From the NCBI RefSeq assembly GCF_005405925.1, contig NZ_BJHV01000001.1, positions 8,432,001-8,496,000 of the forward strand: a stretch of 64,000 nucleotides of DNA, written 5' to 3'. The stretch comes from Streptomyces antimycoticus (GTDB lineage Bacteria > Actinomycetota > Actinomycetes > Streptomycetales > Streptomycetaceae). The translations under genes and the position numbers were made by a program. A model generated the notes under the pieces. The model was given only the letters and a program-made list of their open reading frames with translations. It searched no databases and was not told the origin of the DNA. Positions 36,625-46,995 of this stretch are shown piece after piece (position 1 is the stretch's first letter; every line of letters begins with the position of its first letter).

Positions 36625-36708
36625 TTCATGAGCCCACCCTTCTCTTGAGCCCTTGAGCCCTTGAGCCCTAATGAGCCCACCCCTTCGCTTCCGCGCAGAA
36701 AGCCCCTC

Positions 36709-37809
36709 ATGTACGCGCTCCTGTTCAACCTGATCTTCCGGCGCATGGACCCGGAGAAGGCCCATCACCTGGCCTTCTCCTGGATCCGGCTGGCCGCCCG
36801 CGTCCCCGTCCTGCGGACGTTCGCCGCCGCCGTCCTCGCCCCCCGCCACAAGGCGCTGCGCACCGAGGCGCTGGGCCTGCGGATGCACGGGCCCTTCGGA
36901 CTCGCCGCCGGATTCGACAAGAACGCCGCCGGAATCGACGGCATGGCCATGCTGGGCTTCGACCATGTCGAGATCGGCACGGTCACCGCCCAGCCGCAGC
37001 CCGGCAACCCCAAGCGGCGGCTCTTCCGGCTGGTCGCCGACCGGGCCCTGATCAACCGGATGGGCTTCAACAACGAGGGTTCGGCGGCGGTCGCGGCCCG
37101 CCTCGCCGCCCGGCGCCCGGCCTTCGCCACGACGGTCGGCGTCAACATCGGCAAGACCAAGGTCGTCCCGGAGGCGGAGGCCGTCGCCGACTATGTGACC
37201 TCCACCGAGCGGCTCGCCGCCCACGCCGACTACCTCGTCGTCAACGTCTCCTCGCCCAATACCCCCGGACTGCGGAATCTCCAGGCCGTGGACCACCTGC
37301 GGCCGCTGCTGACCGCGGTCCGCGAGGCCGCGGACCGTACGGTCACCGATCGCCGGGTGCCACTTCTGGTCAAAATCGCGCCGGATCTCGCCGACGAGGA
37401 TGTGGACGCGGTCGCCGATCTGGCGGTCGAGCTCGGCCTGGACGGCATCATCGCCACGAACACGACCATCGCGCGCGAGGGCCTCGGCCTCGCCTCCGAC
37501 TCCCGGCTCACCGCCGAGACCGGCGGCCTGTCCGGCGCCCCCCTCAAAGCGCGCTCCCTGGAGGTGCTGCGGCGCCTGTACGCCCGTGTGGGGGACCGGC
37601 TGACCCTCGTCGGGGTCGGCGGGATCGAAACCGCCGACGATGCCTGGGAGCGGGTTCTGGCCGGTGCCACGCTGGTGCAGGGCTACAGCGCCTTCATCTA
37701 CCGGGGCCCGTTCTGGTGCCGTGAGATCCACCGCGGCCTCGCGGACCGCCTGGCCGCGAGCCCGTACGCCACCCTCGCCGAGGCCGTCGGCGCGAAGGCA
37801 TCCGCGTAA
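36709..37809 (+). CDS. pyrD: Dihydroorotate dehydrogenase, quinone-dependent (class 2)
   Basis: A 366-residue FMN flavoprotein that oxidises dihydroorotate to orotate and passes electrons to the quinone pool at the membrane. The N-terminal membrane-associating helices ([20 protein letters not shown]) mark class 2. FMN and substrate segments include [44 protein letters not shown] (Ser catalytic base) and [20 protein letters not shown]. Start is ATG 36709. It follows the carB hairpin. Confidence 0.95.
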   Translation: MYALLFNLIFRRMDPEKAHHLAFSWIRLAARVPVLRTFAAAVLAPRHKALRTEALGLRMHGPFGLAAGFDKNAAGIDGMAMLGFDHVEIGTVTAQPQPGNPKRRLFRLVADRALINRMGFNNEGSAAVAARLAARRPAFATTVGVNIGKTKVVPEAEAVADYVTSTERLAAHADYLVVNVSSPNTPGLRNLQAVDHLRPLLTAVREAADRTVTDRRVPLLVKIAPDLADEDVDAVADLAVELGLDGIIATNTTIAREGLGLASDSRLTAETGGLSGAPLKARSLEVLRRLYARVGDRLTLVGVGGIETADDAWERVLAGATLVQGYSAFIYRGPFWCREIHRGLADRLAASPYATLAEAVGAKASA

Positions 37810-37907
37810 CGCCTCCGGTGGCTGTTGTTCCCCACCCCGCCCCTGCCCGAACCGGGGGCGAGCCCCGGGCCCCGCCGGGGCTCCGCCCCGGACCCCGCTC
37901 CTCAAAC

Positions 37908-37985
37908 GCCGGAGGGGGCTGGGAGGTTGCCCCTTCGATCGCCGGAGGGGCTGGACTTGCTCCCTCGATCGCCGGAGGGGCTGAA
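37908..37985. repeat. Short tandem GC-rich repeats upstream of pyrF
   Basis: Three spaced copies of CGCCGGAGGGG(G)CTG occur within about 80 bp; the last two share the longer unit TCGATCGCCGGAGGGGCTG with TT- and CCC-rich spacers. The first copy sits in CTCAAACGCCGGAGG, a sequence common in Streptomyces intergenic regions. No coding potential is seen. Confidence 0.7.
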
Positions 37986-38003
37986 TTTCTTGAGGAGAGA
38001 CCA

Positions 38004-38867
38004 ATGACGACCCCTGCCCCCACCCCCTTCGGTACGCGGCTGCGCGCCGCCATGGACGCCCGCGGCCCGCTGTGCGTCGGCATCGACCCGCACGCCTCCC
38101 TGCTCGCCGACTGGGGCCTGGGGGACGATGTCGCGGGGCTCGAGCGGTTCACGAGGACCGTCGTGGACGCCCTCGCCGAGCGGGTCGCCGTCCTCAAGCC
38201 GCAGTCGGCCTTCTTCGAGCGGTTCGGCTCCCGCGGCATCGCGGTGCTGGAGCGGGCCGTCGCCGACGCCCGGGCCGCCGGGGCGCTGGTGCTGATGGAC
38301 GCCAAGCGCGGCGACATCGGATCGACCATGGCCGCGTACGCCTCCGCCTATCTGGATCCGGCCGGCCCGCTGTTCTCGGACGCGGTCACCGTCAGCCCCT
38401 ATCTCGGCTTCGGCTCGCTGCGCCCGGCGCTGGACGCGGCGCGGGCGGCGGGGGCGGGCGTCTTCGTACTGGCGCTGACCTCCAACCCGGAGGGCACCGA
38501 GGTGCAGCACGCGGTACGGCCCGACGGTTCGACCGTCGCGGCCACCGTGCTGAAGTCGCTCAAGGCCGAGAACGCGGCCGAGGCCGCCGAGGGCCGCCTC
38601 GGCTCGTACGGTGCGGTCGTCGGCGCGACCCTGGGCCGGGCGCCGGAGGAGGCGTGCGTCGATCTGACGATCGACGGGCCGCTGCTGGCCCCCGGCATCG
38701 GTGCCCAGGGCGCGACCCCCGCCGATCTTCCGGCGGTCTTCGGCCCGGCGATCAAAAATGTCGTTCCGAGCGTCAGCAGGGGGGTGCTCCGGCACGGTCC
38801 GGATGCCGCGTCGCTGGTCGCGGCGGCCTCTCGAATGGCTGAGGAAGTGCGTGCTGTGGCCGAATAA
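38004..38867 (+). CDS. pyrF: Orotidine 5'-phosphate decarboxylase
   Basis: A 287-residue TIM-barrel enzyme that decarboxylates OMP to UMP, the last step of the pathway. It belongs to the longer type 2 form: LCVGIDPHASLL near the N-terminus, KPQSAFFERFG, and the catalytic LVLMDAKRGDIGSTM with the Lys-Asp network. Start is ATG 38004 after GAGGAGA. It is the last gene of the pyr cluster; sihF follows after about 200 bp. Confidence 0.96.
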   Translation: MTTPAPTPFGTRLRAAMDARGPLCVGIDPHASLLADWGLGDDVAGLERFTRTVVDALAERVAVLKPQSAFFERFGSRGIAVLERAVADARAAGALVLMDAKRGDIGSTMAAYASAYLDPAGPLFSDAVTVSPYLGFGSLRPALDAARAAGAGVFVLALTSNPEGTEVQHAVRPDGSTVAATVLKSLKAENAAEAAEGRLGSYGAVVGATLGRAPEEACVDLTIDGPLLAPGIGAQGATPADLPAVFGPAIKNVVPSVSRGVLRHGPDAASLVAAASRMAEEVRAVAE

Positions 38868-39071
38868 CCCGGCTACTTTGTCCGTAAATGTCCGAGTCGA
38901 GCGAGTCTGACCAGGACTTTTCGTCTGTTCTCGCTGACTGGAGCGGGATCGGCCGCTAGTCTCCGACGAGAGCGAACGCGCTGCTGCGTTGCGCGTTGCT
39001 CCCCAGGTGAGGGGCGACTAGGTTCCTCACCGGTCCATATCCGACAGTTCGACATCCGAGGTGACGTAGGC

Positions 39072-39395
39072 GTGGCTCTTCCGCCCCTTACCCCTGAACA
39101 GCGCGCAGCCGCGCTCGAAAAGGCCGCCGCGGCTCGCCGGGAGCGCGCCGAGGTCAAGAATCGACTCAAGCACTCCGGCGCGTCCCTGCACGAGGTCATC
39201 AAGCAGGGCCAGGAGAACGATGTCATCGGCAAGATGAAGGTGTCCGCTCTCCTCGAGTCCCTGCCCGGCGTCGGCAAGGTCCGCGCCAAGCAGATCATGG
39301 AGCGGCTCGGCATCTCCGAGAGCCGTCGTGTGCGGGGTCTGGGCTCCAACCAGATCGCGTCGCTCGAGCGTGAGTTCGGCGGCGCCGCCGGCTGA
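39072..39395 (+). CDS. sihF: Actinobacterial integration host factor (sIHF)
   Basis: A 107-residue nucleoid protein unrelated in fold to E. coli IHF. A long basic N-terminal helix (PLTPEQRAAALEKAAAARRE) is followed by a helix-two-turn-helix DNA-binding part with LESLPGVGKVRAKQIMERLG and ending LGSNQIASLEREFGGAAG. It bends DNA, and in Streptomyces it affects nucleoid compaction, development and antibiotic production. Start is GTG 39072. Its position before gmk and rpoZ is conserved in actinobacteria. Confidence 0.95.
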   Translation: MALPPLTPEQRAAALEKAAAARRERAEVKNRLKHSGASLHEVIKQGQENDVIGKMKVSALLESLPGVGKVRAKQIMERLGISESRRVRGLGSNQIASLEREFGGAAG

Positions 39396-39443
39396 CGAGG
39401 CCCGGCGTTTCCAGGCACTCCCGGGAACCTGGATAATCGCTCC

Positions 39444-40010
39444 ATGGCAGCACACTCCGCACGACCGCGACTGACCGTGCTCTCCGGCCCCTCAGGGGTC
39501 GGTAAGAGCACGGTCGTCGCTCATATGCGCAAAGAACATCCTGAGGTCTGGCTCTCGGTCTCCGCCACGACCCGCCGACCGCGCCCCGGCGAGCGGGACG
39601 GCGTCCACTATTTCTTCGTGGACGACGGGGAGTTCGACAAGCTCATAGCCAATGGTGAGCTGCTGGAGTGGGCCGAATTCGCGGGCAACCGCTACGGCAC
39701 CCCGCGCGAGGCGGTCATGGAGCGCCTCGGCGCGGGCGAGCCGGTGCTGCTGGAGATCGATCTGCAGGGCGCACGACAGATCCGCGAGTCCATGCCGGAG
39801 GCGCAGCTGGTCTTCCTCGCGCCGCCGAGCTGGGAGGAGCTGGTGCGCCGGCTCACCGGCCGGGGCACCGAGGCGCCCGAGGTCATCGAGCGGCGCCTGG
39901 AGGCCGCTCGGACCGAGCTGGCGGCCGAGTCCGAGTTCGATACGACCTTGGTCAATACCTCCGTCGAGGACGTGGCACATGAGCTGCTAGCCTTGATGCG
40001 AGTGGCTTGA
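39444..40010 (+). CDS. gmk: Guanylate kinase
   Basis: A 188-residue enzyme converting GMP and ATP to GDP and ADP. Walker A is [16 protein letters not shown]; the GMP-binding region has [20 protein letters not shown] and [12 protein letters not shown], and the lid is [16 protein letters not shown]. Start is ATG 39444; no obvious Shine-Dalgarno is seen. rpoZ follows 46 bp later, linking GMP/ppGpp metabolism to RNA polymerase as in many bacteria. Confidence 0.96.
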   Translation: MAAHSARPRLTVLSGPSGVGKSTVVAHMRKEHPEVWLSVSATTRRPRPGERDGVHYFFVDDGEFDKLIANGELLEWAEFAGNRYGTPREAVMERLGAGEPVLLEIDLQGARQIRESMPEAQLVFLAPPSWEELVRRLTGRGTEAPEVIERRLEAARTELAAESEFDTTLVNTSVEDVAHELLALMRVA

Positions 40011-40056
40011 TCTTCGATTCACTCTTGCCATGAGGCGTTATAAGGAAGGCTAGAGA

Positions 40057-40329
40057 GTGTCCTCTCCCATGACCGCGCCCGAGGGGATCATCAACCCTCC
40101 GATTGATGAGCTGCTCGAGGCCACCGACTCCAAGTACAGCCTGGTGATCTACGCGGCCAAGCGCGCGCGGCAGATCAACGCGTACTACTCCCAGCTTGGT
40201 GAGGGCCTGCTCGAGTACGTCGGTCCCCTCGTGGACACCCACGTCCACGAGAAGCCCCTCTCGATCGCGCTCCGCGAGATCAACGCGGGCCTGCTGACTT
40301 CCGAGGCCATTGAGGGCCCGGCCCAGTAG
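40057..40329 (+). CDS. rpoZ: RNA polymerase omega subunit
   Basis: A 90-residue subunit that clamps the beta' subunit and helps assembly. It has the omega core [20 protein letters not shown] followed by [17 protein letters not shown]. The C-terminal region ([20 protein letters not shown]) is conserved in actinobacteria. Start is GTG 40057. In Streptomyces, loss of omega impairs development and secondary metabolism. Confidence 0.96.
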   Translation: MSSPMTAPEGIINPPIDELLEATDSKYSLVIYAAKRARQINAYYSQLGEGLLEYVGPLVDTHVHEKPLSIALREINAGLLTSEAIEGPAQ

Positions 40330-40343
40330 GTTTCGATCGCTTC

Positions 40344-40376
40344 ACCCACGGCCCGGCAGTCACTGCCGGGCTCGTG
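40344..40376 (+). terminator. Terminator after rpoZ
   Basis: Core arms GCCCGGCAG (40351-40359) and CTGCCGGGC (40363-40371) with a TCA loop; the stem extends outward by CCACG/CGTGG with one bulged base. Confidence 0.82.
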
Positions 40377-40457
40377 GTGTGTCATGGGTACGTGACGCGA
40401 CCCGGCGTACCGTGACTGGACGTACGACAGACGACGTACCCGGTGGGGAGCCGAGCG

Positions 40458-41666
40458 ATGGACAAGCCCAAAGTGGTCCTTGGCGTCAGTGGCGGGATCG
40501 CCGCCTACAAGGCGTGCGAGCTGCTGCGCCGCCTCACCGAGTCCGGCCATGACGTACGCGTCGTGCCGACCGCCTCGGCGCTGCACTTCGTCGGCGAGGC
40601 GACCTGGTCGGCGCTGTCCGGACATCCGGCGGCGACCGAGGTGTGGGACTCCGTCCACGAGGTGCCGCACGTCCGCATCGGCCAGTCCGCCGATCTGCTC
40701 GTGATCGCCCCCGCCACCACCGATCTGCTCGCCAAGGCCGCCCATGGCCTGGCGGACGATCTGCTCACCAATACGCTGCTCACCGCGCGCTGCCCGGTCG
40801 TCTTCGCACCCGCGATGCACACCGAGATGTGGGAGCACCCCGCCACCCAGGAGAACGTGGCGACGCTGCGCCGCCGCGGCGCGATCGTCATCGAACCCGC
40901 CGTGGGGCGGCTCACCGGTGTGGACACCGGCAAGGGGCGGCTGCCGGACCCCGGGGAGATCTTCGAGGTCTGCCGCCGGGTGCTGGCCCGTGGCGCCGAG
41001 GCGCAGACCAACGATCTGGCTGGCCGTCATGTCGTGGTCAGCGCCGGGGGCACCCGCGAGCCACTGGACCCGGTGCGCTTCCTCGGCAACCGCTCCACCG
41101 GCCGGCAGGGGTACGCCCTGGCCCGTGCCGCCGTGTCCCGGGGCGCGCGCGTGACTCTTGTCTCGGCCAACAGCGAGCTGCCCGACCCGGCCGGCGCCGA
41201 TGTGGTGCGCGCGGGCACCGCCGCACAGCTACGGGAGGCCGTGCTCAAGGCCGCCGCGGACGCCGACGCCGTGGTCATGGCCGCGGCCGTCGCCGACTTC
41301 CGCCCCGCGCACTACGCCGAGGGGAAGATCAAGAAGCGCGACGGCCAGGAGCCCGAGCCGATCGCCCTGGTACGGAATCCGGACATCCTCGCCGAGATTT
41401 CCGCGGAGCGCGCCCGCCCCGGCCAGATCGTGGTCGGCTTCGCCGCCGAAACCGACGATGTGCTCGCCAACGGCCGAGCCAAGCTGGCCCGCAAGGGCTG
41501 CGATCTGCTGGTGGTGAACGAGGTCGGGGAGCACAAGACCTTCGGCGCCGAGACCAACGAGGCCGTGGTGCTCGGCGCCGACGGCACCGAGACGCCCGTG
41601 CCGTACGGACCCAAGGGCGCGCTCGCCGACACCGTCTGGGACCTGGTGGCCCGCCGCCTGGGATGA
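40458..41666 (+). CDS. coaBC: Bifunctional CoaBC (PPC decarboxylase / PPC synthetase)
   Basis: A 402-residue fusion that condenses 4'-phosphopantothenate with Cys and decarboxylates the product in coenzyme A synthesis. The N-terminal FMN-dependent CoaC domain shows GVSGGIAAYKACELLRRL and APAMHTEMWEHPATQENVAT; the C-terminal CoaB domain shows VSAGGTREPLDPVRFLGNRS and GKIKKRDGQEP. Start is ATG 40458 after GGGGAG. It lies between rpoZ and metK. Confidence 0.95.
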   Translation: MDKPKVVLGVSGGIAAYKACELLRRLTESGHDVRVVPTASALHFVGEATWSALSGHPAATEVWDSVHEVPHVRIGQSADLLVIAPATTDLLAKAAHGLADDLLTNTLLTARCPVVFAPAMHTEMWEHPATQENVATLRRRGAIVIEPAVGRLTGVDTGKGRLPDPGEIFEVCRRVLARGAEAQTNDLAGRHVVVSAGGTREPLDPVRFLGNRSTGRQGYALARAAVSRGARVTLVSANSELPDPAGADVVRAGTAAQLREAVLKAAADADAVVMAAAVADFRPAHYAEGKIKKRDGQEPEPIALVRNPDILAEISAERARPGQIVVGFAAETDDVLANGRAKLARKGCDLLVVNEVGEHKTFGAETNEAVVLGADGTETPVPYGPKGALADTVWDLVARRLG

Positions 41667-41846
41667 GCCCGGCCCGGGCGTCCGTCGGACCTCACGCAGC
41701 GCCCGGTGGACGCCCTCCGCGGGGGCCGTACTGCGGCCGATCGGGCTCATGACACGTTCCTGCCACGGCGGGGTGGGGCTGTATTTCGGCTTGAGGCAAG
41801 GTATGTTCCCGGTCACGGGCCTGCCCGTTCTGTGGGACGGGGATGC

Positions 41847-41873
41847 TTGACCGGTGGACTTGCCGGATAAACT
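41847..41873 (+). promoter_or_regulatory. Weak candidate promoter upstream of metK
   Basis: TTGACC (41847-41852) and TAAACT (41868-41873) are 15 bp apart, slightly short for a sigma-70-type promoter. The 288-bp gap before metK has no clear SAM riboswitch fold that I could recognise. A low-confidence suggestion. Confidence 0.3.
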
Positions 41874-41954
41874 GGCCCAGGAACCGCACCGGGCGCAGCT
41901 CCCGAGCGGTCCGACCATGATCAGCCAGCAGCCGCTGCAACCCCAGGGAGCGAT

Positions 41955-43163
41955 GTGTCCCGCCGCCTGTTCACCTCGGAATCCGTGACCGAGGGTCACC
42001 CCGACAAGATCGCTGACCAGATCAGCGACACCATCCTCGACGCCCTCCTCAAGGAGGACCCGACCTCCCGGGTCGCCGTCGAGACGTTGATCACCACCGG
42101 CCTGGTCCACGTGGCCGGCGAGGTGACCACCAAGGCGTACGCCCCGATCGCGACGCTCGTGCGGAACAAGATCCTCGACATCGGCTACGACTCGTCGAAG
42201 AAGGGCTTCGACGGCGCCTCCTGCGGCGTCTCGGTGTCGATCGGCTCACAGTCCCCCGACATCGCCCAGGGTGTGGACTCCGCCTACGAGCTCCGGGTCG
42301 AGGGCGATGAGGACGAGCTGGACAAGCAGGGCGCGGGCGACCAGGGCCTGATGTTCGGGTACGCCTGCGACGAGACGCCCGAGCTGATGCCGCTGCCGAT
42401 CAACCTGGCGCACCGGCTCTCCCGCCGGCTGTCCGACGTCCGCAAGAACGGGACCATCCCCTACCTGCGCCCCGACGGCAAGACCCAGGTCACCATCGAG
42501 TACGACGGCCACAAGGCGGTCCGCCTGGACACCGTCGTCGTCTCCTCGCAGCACGCCTCCGACATCGACCTGGACTCGCTGCTGGCGCCCGACATCCGGG
42601 AATTCGTGGTCGAGCACGTGCTGAACGAGCTGGTCGAGGACGGCATCAAGCTCGACACCGAGGGCTACCGCCTGCTGGTCAACCCGACCGGGCGCTTCGA
42701 GATCGGCGGCCCGATGGGCGACGCCGGCCTCACCGGCCGCAAGATCATCATTGACACCTACGGCGGCATGTCCCGCCACGGTGGCGGCGCCTTCTCCGGC
42801 AAGGACCCCTCCAAGGTCGACCGCTCCGCCGCCTACGCCATGCGCTGGGTCGCCAAGAACGTGGTGGCCGCCGGCCTCGCCCAGCGCTGCGAGGTGCAGG
42901 TCGCGTACGCCATCGGCAAGGCCGAGCCGGTCGGCCTCTTCGTCGAGACCTTCGGCACCGCCGCGGTCGACGCCGAGAAGATCGAGAAGGCCATCTCCGA
43001 GGTCTTCGACCTCCGCCCGGCCGCGATCATCCGCGACCTCGACCTGCTGCGCCCGATCTACGCCCAGACCGCGGCGTACGGCCACTTCGGCCGTGAGATC
43101 CCCGACTTCACCTGGGAGCGCACCGACCGCGTCGACGCCCTCCGCGCGGCGGCGGGCCTGTAG
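41955..43163 (+). CDS. metK: S-adenosylmethionine synthetase
   Basis: A 402-residue enzyme making SAM from Met and ATP. The signatures are [33 protein letters not shown] and [20 protein letters not shown], with the metal and triphosphate ligands intact. Start is GTG 41955 after GGGAGCGAT. Higher SAM levels activate antibiotic production in Streptomyces. A strong terminator follows. Confidence 0.97.
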   Translation: MSRRLFTSESVTEGHPDKIADQISDTILDALLKEDPTSRVAVETLITTGLVHVAGEVTTKAYAPIATLVRNKILDIGYDSSKKGFDGASCGVSVSIGSQSPDIAQGVDSAYELRVEGDEDELDKQGAGDQGLMFGYACDETPELMPLPINLAHRLSRRLSDVRKNGTIPYLRPDGKTQVTIEYDGHKAVRLDTVVVSSQHASDIDLDSLLAPDIREFVVEHVLNELVEDGIKLDTEGYRLLVNPTGRFEIGGPMGDAGLTGRKIIIDTYGGMSRHGGGAFSGKDPSKVDRSAAYAMRWVAKNVVAAGLAQRCEVQVAYAIGKAEPVGLFVETFGTAAVDAEKIEKAISEVFDLRPAAIIRDLDLLRPIYAQTAAYGHFGREIPDFTWERTDRVDALRAAAGL

Positions 43164-43189
43164 GACCCCCGCTTCGGTCACGGTTTCGG

Positions 43190-43224
43190 CGAAGGCCCGG
43201 ACGCCCCTGGCGTCCGGGCCTTCG
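43190..43224 (+). terminator. Terminator after metK
   Basis: Perfect 16-bp stem (arms 43190-43205 and 43209-43224) with a 3-base CCT loop, located 26 bp after the metK stop and 40 bp before priA. Confidence 0.88.
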
Positions 43225-43264
43225 CGTTCCGTTGCTGTCCGTGCGGTCTGCTAAGACTTGATCT

Positions 43265-45433
43265 GTGAGCAGGGACAACGAGCGGCCGAAGGATCCGGCG
43301 GAGGCGTCGGGGGGGAGCAGCTCGCGCTCATTCGGGAGACCGTGCGCAAGGCCAAGGGGGAGCGGGCCAGGCCGCGGACCTGGCGGGGGCCAAGCTGGCC
43401 GGGGAGCTGCCCGTGGCACGGGTGCTGGTCGACAAGGGGCCGGTCCACCTCGACAAGCTGTGGGATTACGCGGTGCCGGCCGAGATGGACGCCGAGGCCC
43501 GGCCCGGGGTGCGGGTGCGGGTGCGGTTCGGGGCCGGGACGGGGAAGGTGCGCGAGGGGCGGCGCGAGGGTGGCGGGCTGCTCGACGGGTACATCATCGA
43601 GCGCGTCGCCGAGTCCGACTACCGGGGCCCGCTGGCCGCCCTCGCGCAGGTGGTCTCCCCGGAGCCGGTGCTGGGGCCCGGGCTGCTGGCGCTGTGCCGG
43701 GCGGTCGCCGACCGGTACGCCGGATCGCTCGCCGATGTGCTGCAGCTGGCCATGCCCAAGCGCAACGCCCGCGCCGAGGGCGAGCCGTCACCGCCGCCGC
43801 TGCCCCCGCCGGAGCCGCCCGCGCCCGGGAGTTGGGCGCGCTATCCGGCCGGGCCCGGGTTCCTGGAGGCGCTTGCCCGCGGTGATCGGCCGCGGGCCGT
43901 ATGGACCGCGCTGCCCGGACCGCACTGGCCCCGGGAGTGGGCCACCGCCGTGGCCGCCACGCTCGCGTCCGGGCGCGGGGCGCTCGTCGTCGTCCCCGAC
44001 GGGCGGACCGCCGAGCGGGTGGACGCGGCGCTGGCGGAGGTGCTCGGCGGCCCGGGGCGGCATGTGCTGCTCACCGCCGACCTCGGGCCCGAGGAGCGCT
44101 ACCGCCGCTGGCTGGCGGTCAGCCGGGGCTCGGTCCGGGCCGTGGTGGGCACCCGGGCGGCGATGTTCGCACCGGTCCGGGACCTCGGGCTGGTGGGGAT
44201 CTGGGACGACGGGGACCGCAGCCACAGCGACGAGCGGCTGCCGCAGCCGCACGCCCGCGATGTGCTGCTGCTGCGCGCCGTCCATGAGAAGACGGGCTTT
44301 CTGCTGGGCGACCTCGGCCGCACCGTCGAGGCCGCCCAGCTGGTGGAGAACGGCTGGGCCCGGCCGCTCGAAGCCGACCGCGAGCAGGTCCGCGCGGCCG
44401 CCCCGCTGATCCGTACGGTCGACGAGGGCGAGGTGGCCCGGGACGCGGAGGCCCGTGCCGCCCGGCTGCCCACACTCGCCTGGCAGACCGTACGGGAGGC
44501 GCTGACCCGGGGCCCGGTGCTGGTGCAGGTGCCGCGCCGGGGCTATGTGCCGAAGCTGGCCTGTGAGCGCTGCCGGGAGCCCGCGCGCTGTGCGCACTGC
44601 TCGGGCCCGCTGGAGGCGCGGGACGCGGAGCATCTGGTGTGCGGATGGTGCGGGCGGGACGAACCCGCCTGGCACTGCCGTGAATGCGGGGGCGTCCGGC
44701 TGCGGGCGTCCATAGTCGGCGCCCGGCGCACCGCCGAGGAGCTGGGCCGCGCCTTTCCGGCCGTGCCCGTGCGCACCTCCGGCCGCGACCATGTGCTCAC
44801 GTCCGTCCCCGACCGCCCGGCGCTCGTCGTGAGCACGCCGGGCGCCGAACCGGTCGCCGAGGGCGGTTACGCCGCGGCGCTGCTGCTCGACGGCTGGGCC
44901 CTGCTCGGCCGCCCCGATCTGCGCGCCGGTGAGGACGCGCTCCGCCACTGGCTGGAGGCGGCCTCGCTGGTCCGTGGCCACGGTGAGGGAGGAGAGGGGG
45001 GCGACGGCCGGGGCGGCACCGTGGTGATCATGGCCGAGCCGACGCAGCGGCCCGTTCAGGCGCTGGTGCGCTGGGACCCGGCCGGTTATGCGGCGCGTGA
45101 GCTGGCCGAGCGGTCCCAGCTGGGCTTTCCGCCGATCTCACGGATGGCGGCGGTGACCGGCCCCGCGGAGGCGGTGGCCGAGCTTATCGCTTCGGCCGGG
45201 CTGCCCGAGGGGGCCGAGACCCTGGGCCCGGTCCCGCTGCCCCCGCCGCCTCCCGGACGTCCGCGCCGCCCCGGAGACCCGCCCCGGGCGAGGTCTGGGA
45301 GCGCGCGCTGCTGCGGGTACGCCCCGGCCAGGGCAGCGCCCTCGCGGCGGCCCTCAAGGAGGCGAAGGCGGGCCGTCTGGCGAGGGGGGAGAAGGACCCC
45401 GCGGTGCGGGTGGATCCCTTGGATATTGGCTGA
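43265..45433 (+). pseudogene. priA: Primosomal protein N' (PriA, helicase motifs absent), three frameshifts
   Basis: The gene is readable only by changing frame three times. GTG 43265 gives SRDNERPKDPAEASGG; the next frame gives EQLALIRETVRKAKGERARP; the third gives ARVLVDKGPVHLDKLWDYAV and the main body; the last gives GEVWERALLRVRPGQGSALA and ends LDIG at 45433. Each step equals one lost base: G7 at 43309-43315, G5 at 43385-43389, and a C run near 45240-45286. The reconstructed protein is about 723 residues, normal for Streptomyces. It has paired zinc-finger cysteines (CERCREPARCAHC; CGWCGRDEPAWHCRECG) but no Walker A or DEAH box, typical of actinobacterial PriA, which is thought not to be a helicase. 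Confidence 0.88.
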
Positions 45434-45464
45434 CCTGGGCCGACCTGGGCTGCTCCTGGTTTGG

Positions 45465-45662
45465 GCATTGGCCGGCTCCGGCCCTGGCCCCGGTCTGGGT
45501 ATTGGCCGGCCTCGGCCCCCGGTCTGGGCGTTGGCCGGCCCGGTTTGGGTATTGGCCGGCCTCGGCCACGGTTCTGGGCGTTGGCCGGCCCCGGTTTGGG
45601 TATTGGCCGGCCTCGGCCACGGTCTGGGCGTTGGCCGGCCCCGGTTTGGGCGTTGGCCGGCC
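45465..45662. repeat. Compound tandem repeat after priA
   Basis: Eight copies of TTGGCCGGC occur at spacings of about 34, 29, 21, 29, 22, 28 and 23 bp. The alternation shows a compound unit of about 50 bp: a 29-bp part (TTGGCCGGCCTCGGCC plus CTGGGCG) and a 21-bp part (TTGGCCGGCCCCGGTTTGGG plus TA). It follows directly after the end of priA and is not convincingly coding. Confidence 0.88.
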
Positions 45663-45977
45663 TCGGCTGTTCCCGGCTGGAGCGCGCACCGGTGGCGCGG
45701 GGTGTCAGGGGCCGCAGGGCCTCCGGGCGCTGGGGCTTGCCGACCGGGGGGCGCCTGTCCGGAGTGACCGGGTAAGCCGCAGGGTGCCATAGCGCCTCCG
45801 GGTACCGCAGGCCGGGTGCTGAGGTGTTCTGGCCCGCCGGGCGCGCCTCCCAGCCGCGCTGGGGACAGCCGCAGGGCGCCGCAGAGCCTCCGGAGGCTTG
45901 GGCCTACCGACTGGGGCCGCCCCAGGGAACCGGGTAAGCCGCAGGGTGCCGTATAGCGTCTGGGGGCTTGGGTTTTT

Positions 45978-46180
45978 GGCCGGGGGCACCTCCCAGCGGT
46001 AGCTGGGGGCGAGCCGAAGGGGCGCGTCGCTGTCGAAAGGGAGACGCGCGCAGGGCCCTCGGGCTCGTATCGATGTGCGGCTCCGCCGCGTGGGCGACCG
46101 AGCACGTCTACCGTCGACGGGGGGCACCTCCCAGCGGTAGCTGGGGGAGACTTAGGCGCCCCGGAGGCGAACCGAGCCTC
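45978..46180. repeat. Dispersed 203-bp hairpin-bearing repeat, copy A
   Basis: Nearly identical to 57760-57965. It is bounded by two direct copies of an imperfect palindrome, CTCCCAGC-GGTA-GCTGGGGG (45990-46009 and 46128-46147), with a core of about 110 bp between them. Neither copy has a convincing gene. The stretch 45663-45977 before it is GC-rich with degenerate motifs (GGTAAGCCGCAGGGTGCC twice) and shows no gene. Confidence 0.88.
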
Positions 46181-46203
46181 AAAAAAGGGGGGGGAGGCGG
46201 GTC

Positions 46204-46716
46204 TCAGCCGTGGCGGGGGCTGGGGAACGGGCTGGGGCGGGGGTCCTCGCGAAGTGAGGGCGTCGACTGCGGCGGGACCGTGCGCGCGGCGGGCACCGAG
46301 GGTACGGCTGTGGGCTCGGCCGGGCGGCCCGGGGTCGGTTCGCCGCCCTCGGTGGCGTTCTGTGCGGCGGCCCGGCGGGAGCCGTAACGGCGGTGCACCG
46401 CCTGCTTGGTGACGCCGAGCGCGGAGCCCACCGCGTCCCAGGAGAAGCCCAGCGAGCGGTCGAAGTCGACGGCGGCCGTGACCAGCGTCTCGACGCTGTC
46501 GCGCAGCTCCTGGGCGAGCCGCACGGTGGGGGCCGGAGCGCGTCCGTAGACCACGAAACCGGCGGACGGGCCGGTGCGCCGGGGGCGGTAGACATTGCCG
46601 AGCTGGGCGGTGAGCGTGCGCAGCGCGTCCACCTGCCGGCGGACCCGCTCGATGTCCCGGACCAGGAGGTGCAGGCTGGCCCGTGCCTGGGCGTCATGAG
46701 TTGCGTGGTCGGCCAT
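46204..46716 (-). CDS. HTH-containing protein of unknown function
   Basis: A 170-residue protein. The N-terminus is helical ([20 protein letters not shown]), followed by [20 protein letters not shown] and a helix-turn-helix-like segment [20 protein letters not shown] at about residues 92-111. The C-terminal 55 residues are Pro/Ala/Arg-rich and probably disordered. The HTH suggests DNA binding with a small regulon, but no target is visible. It is flanked by repeats and oriented opposite to priA and fmt, so it looks like accessory material between two core genes. Confidence 0.7.
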   Translation of the reverse strand: MADHATHDAQARASLHLLVRDIERVRRQVDALRTLTAQLGNVYRPRRTGPSAGFVVYGRAPAPTVRLAQELRDSVETLVTAAVDFDRSLGFSWDAVGSALGVTKQAVHRRYGSRRAAAQNATEGGEPTPGRPAEPTAVPSVPAARTVPPQSTPSLREDPRPSPFPSPRHG

Positions 46717-46995
46717 GGAGAAGCCTCTCGAACGGGCGTTGACGGGGGATGGGGGTCAGGGGATGGCGGGGGCTGATGCTGGGTCGGGGAAGTCGAGCGG
46801 GCGGCGGGAAACGCATCGGGCCGCGGCAGCGGCCCGATGCGGTCAATCTGCCTTGACCAACGCGGCACCCGCCCGTCGGTCACGGTCCGGGGCGTGCGGG
46901 AGTCCGCCCGTACGCCCCCTCGGCCGGCGGACCATAGACTTCAGAGCTGTCCGAGGTTCCGCCGTATCCGCTGTGTGAGAGGTAGTTCGCCACCT

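Noticed and set aside
41667..41954. SAM riboswitch upstream of metK
   Set aside because: I could not find a recognisable SAM-I, SAM-II or SAM-IV core by eye; a covariance-model search would decide.
45465..45662. CRISPR-like array
   Set aside because: The repeats are GC-rich and contiguous, the 'spacers' are themselves repeats, and no cas genes are present.
45461..45792. Trp/Ala/Gly-repeat peptides encoded through the minisatellite
   Set aside because: Several frames are open at once because of the repeat; none has a ribosome site or homology.
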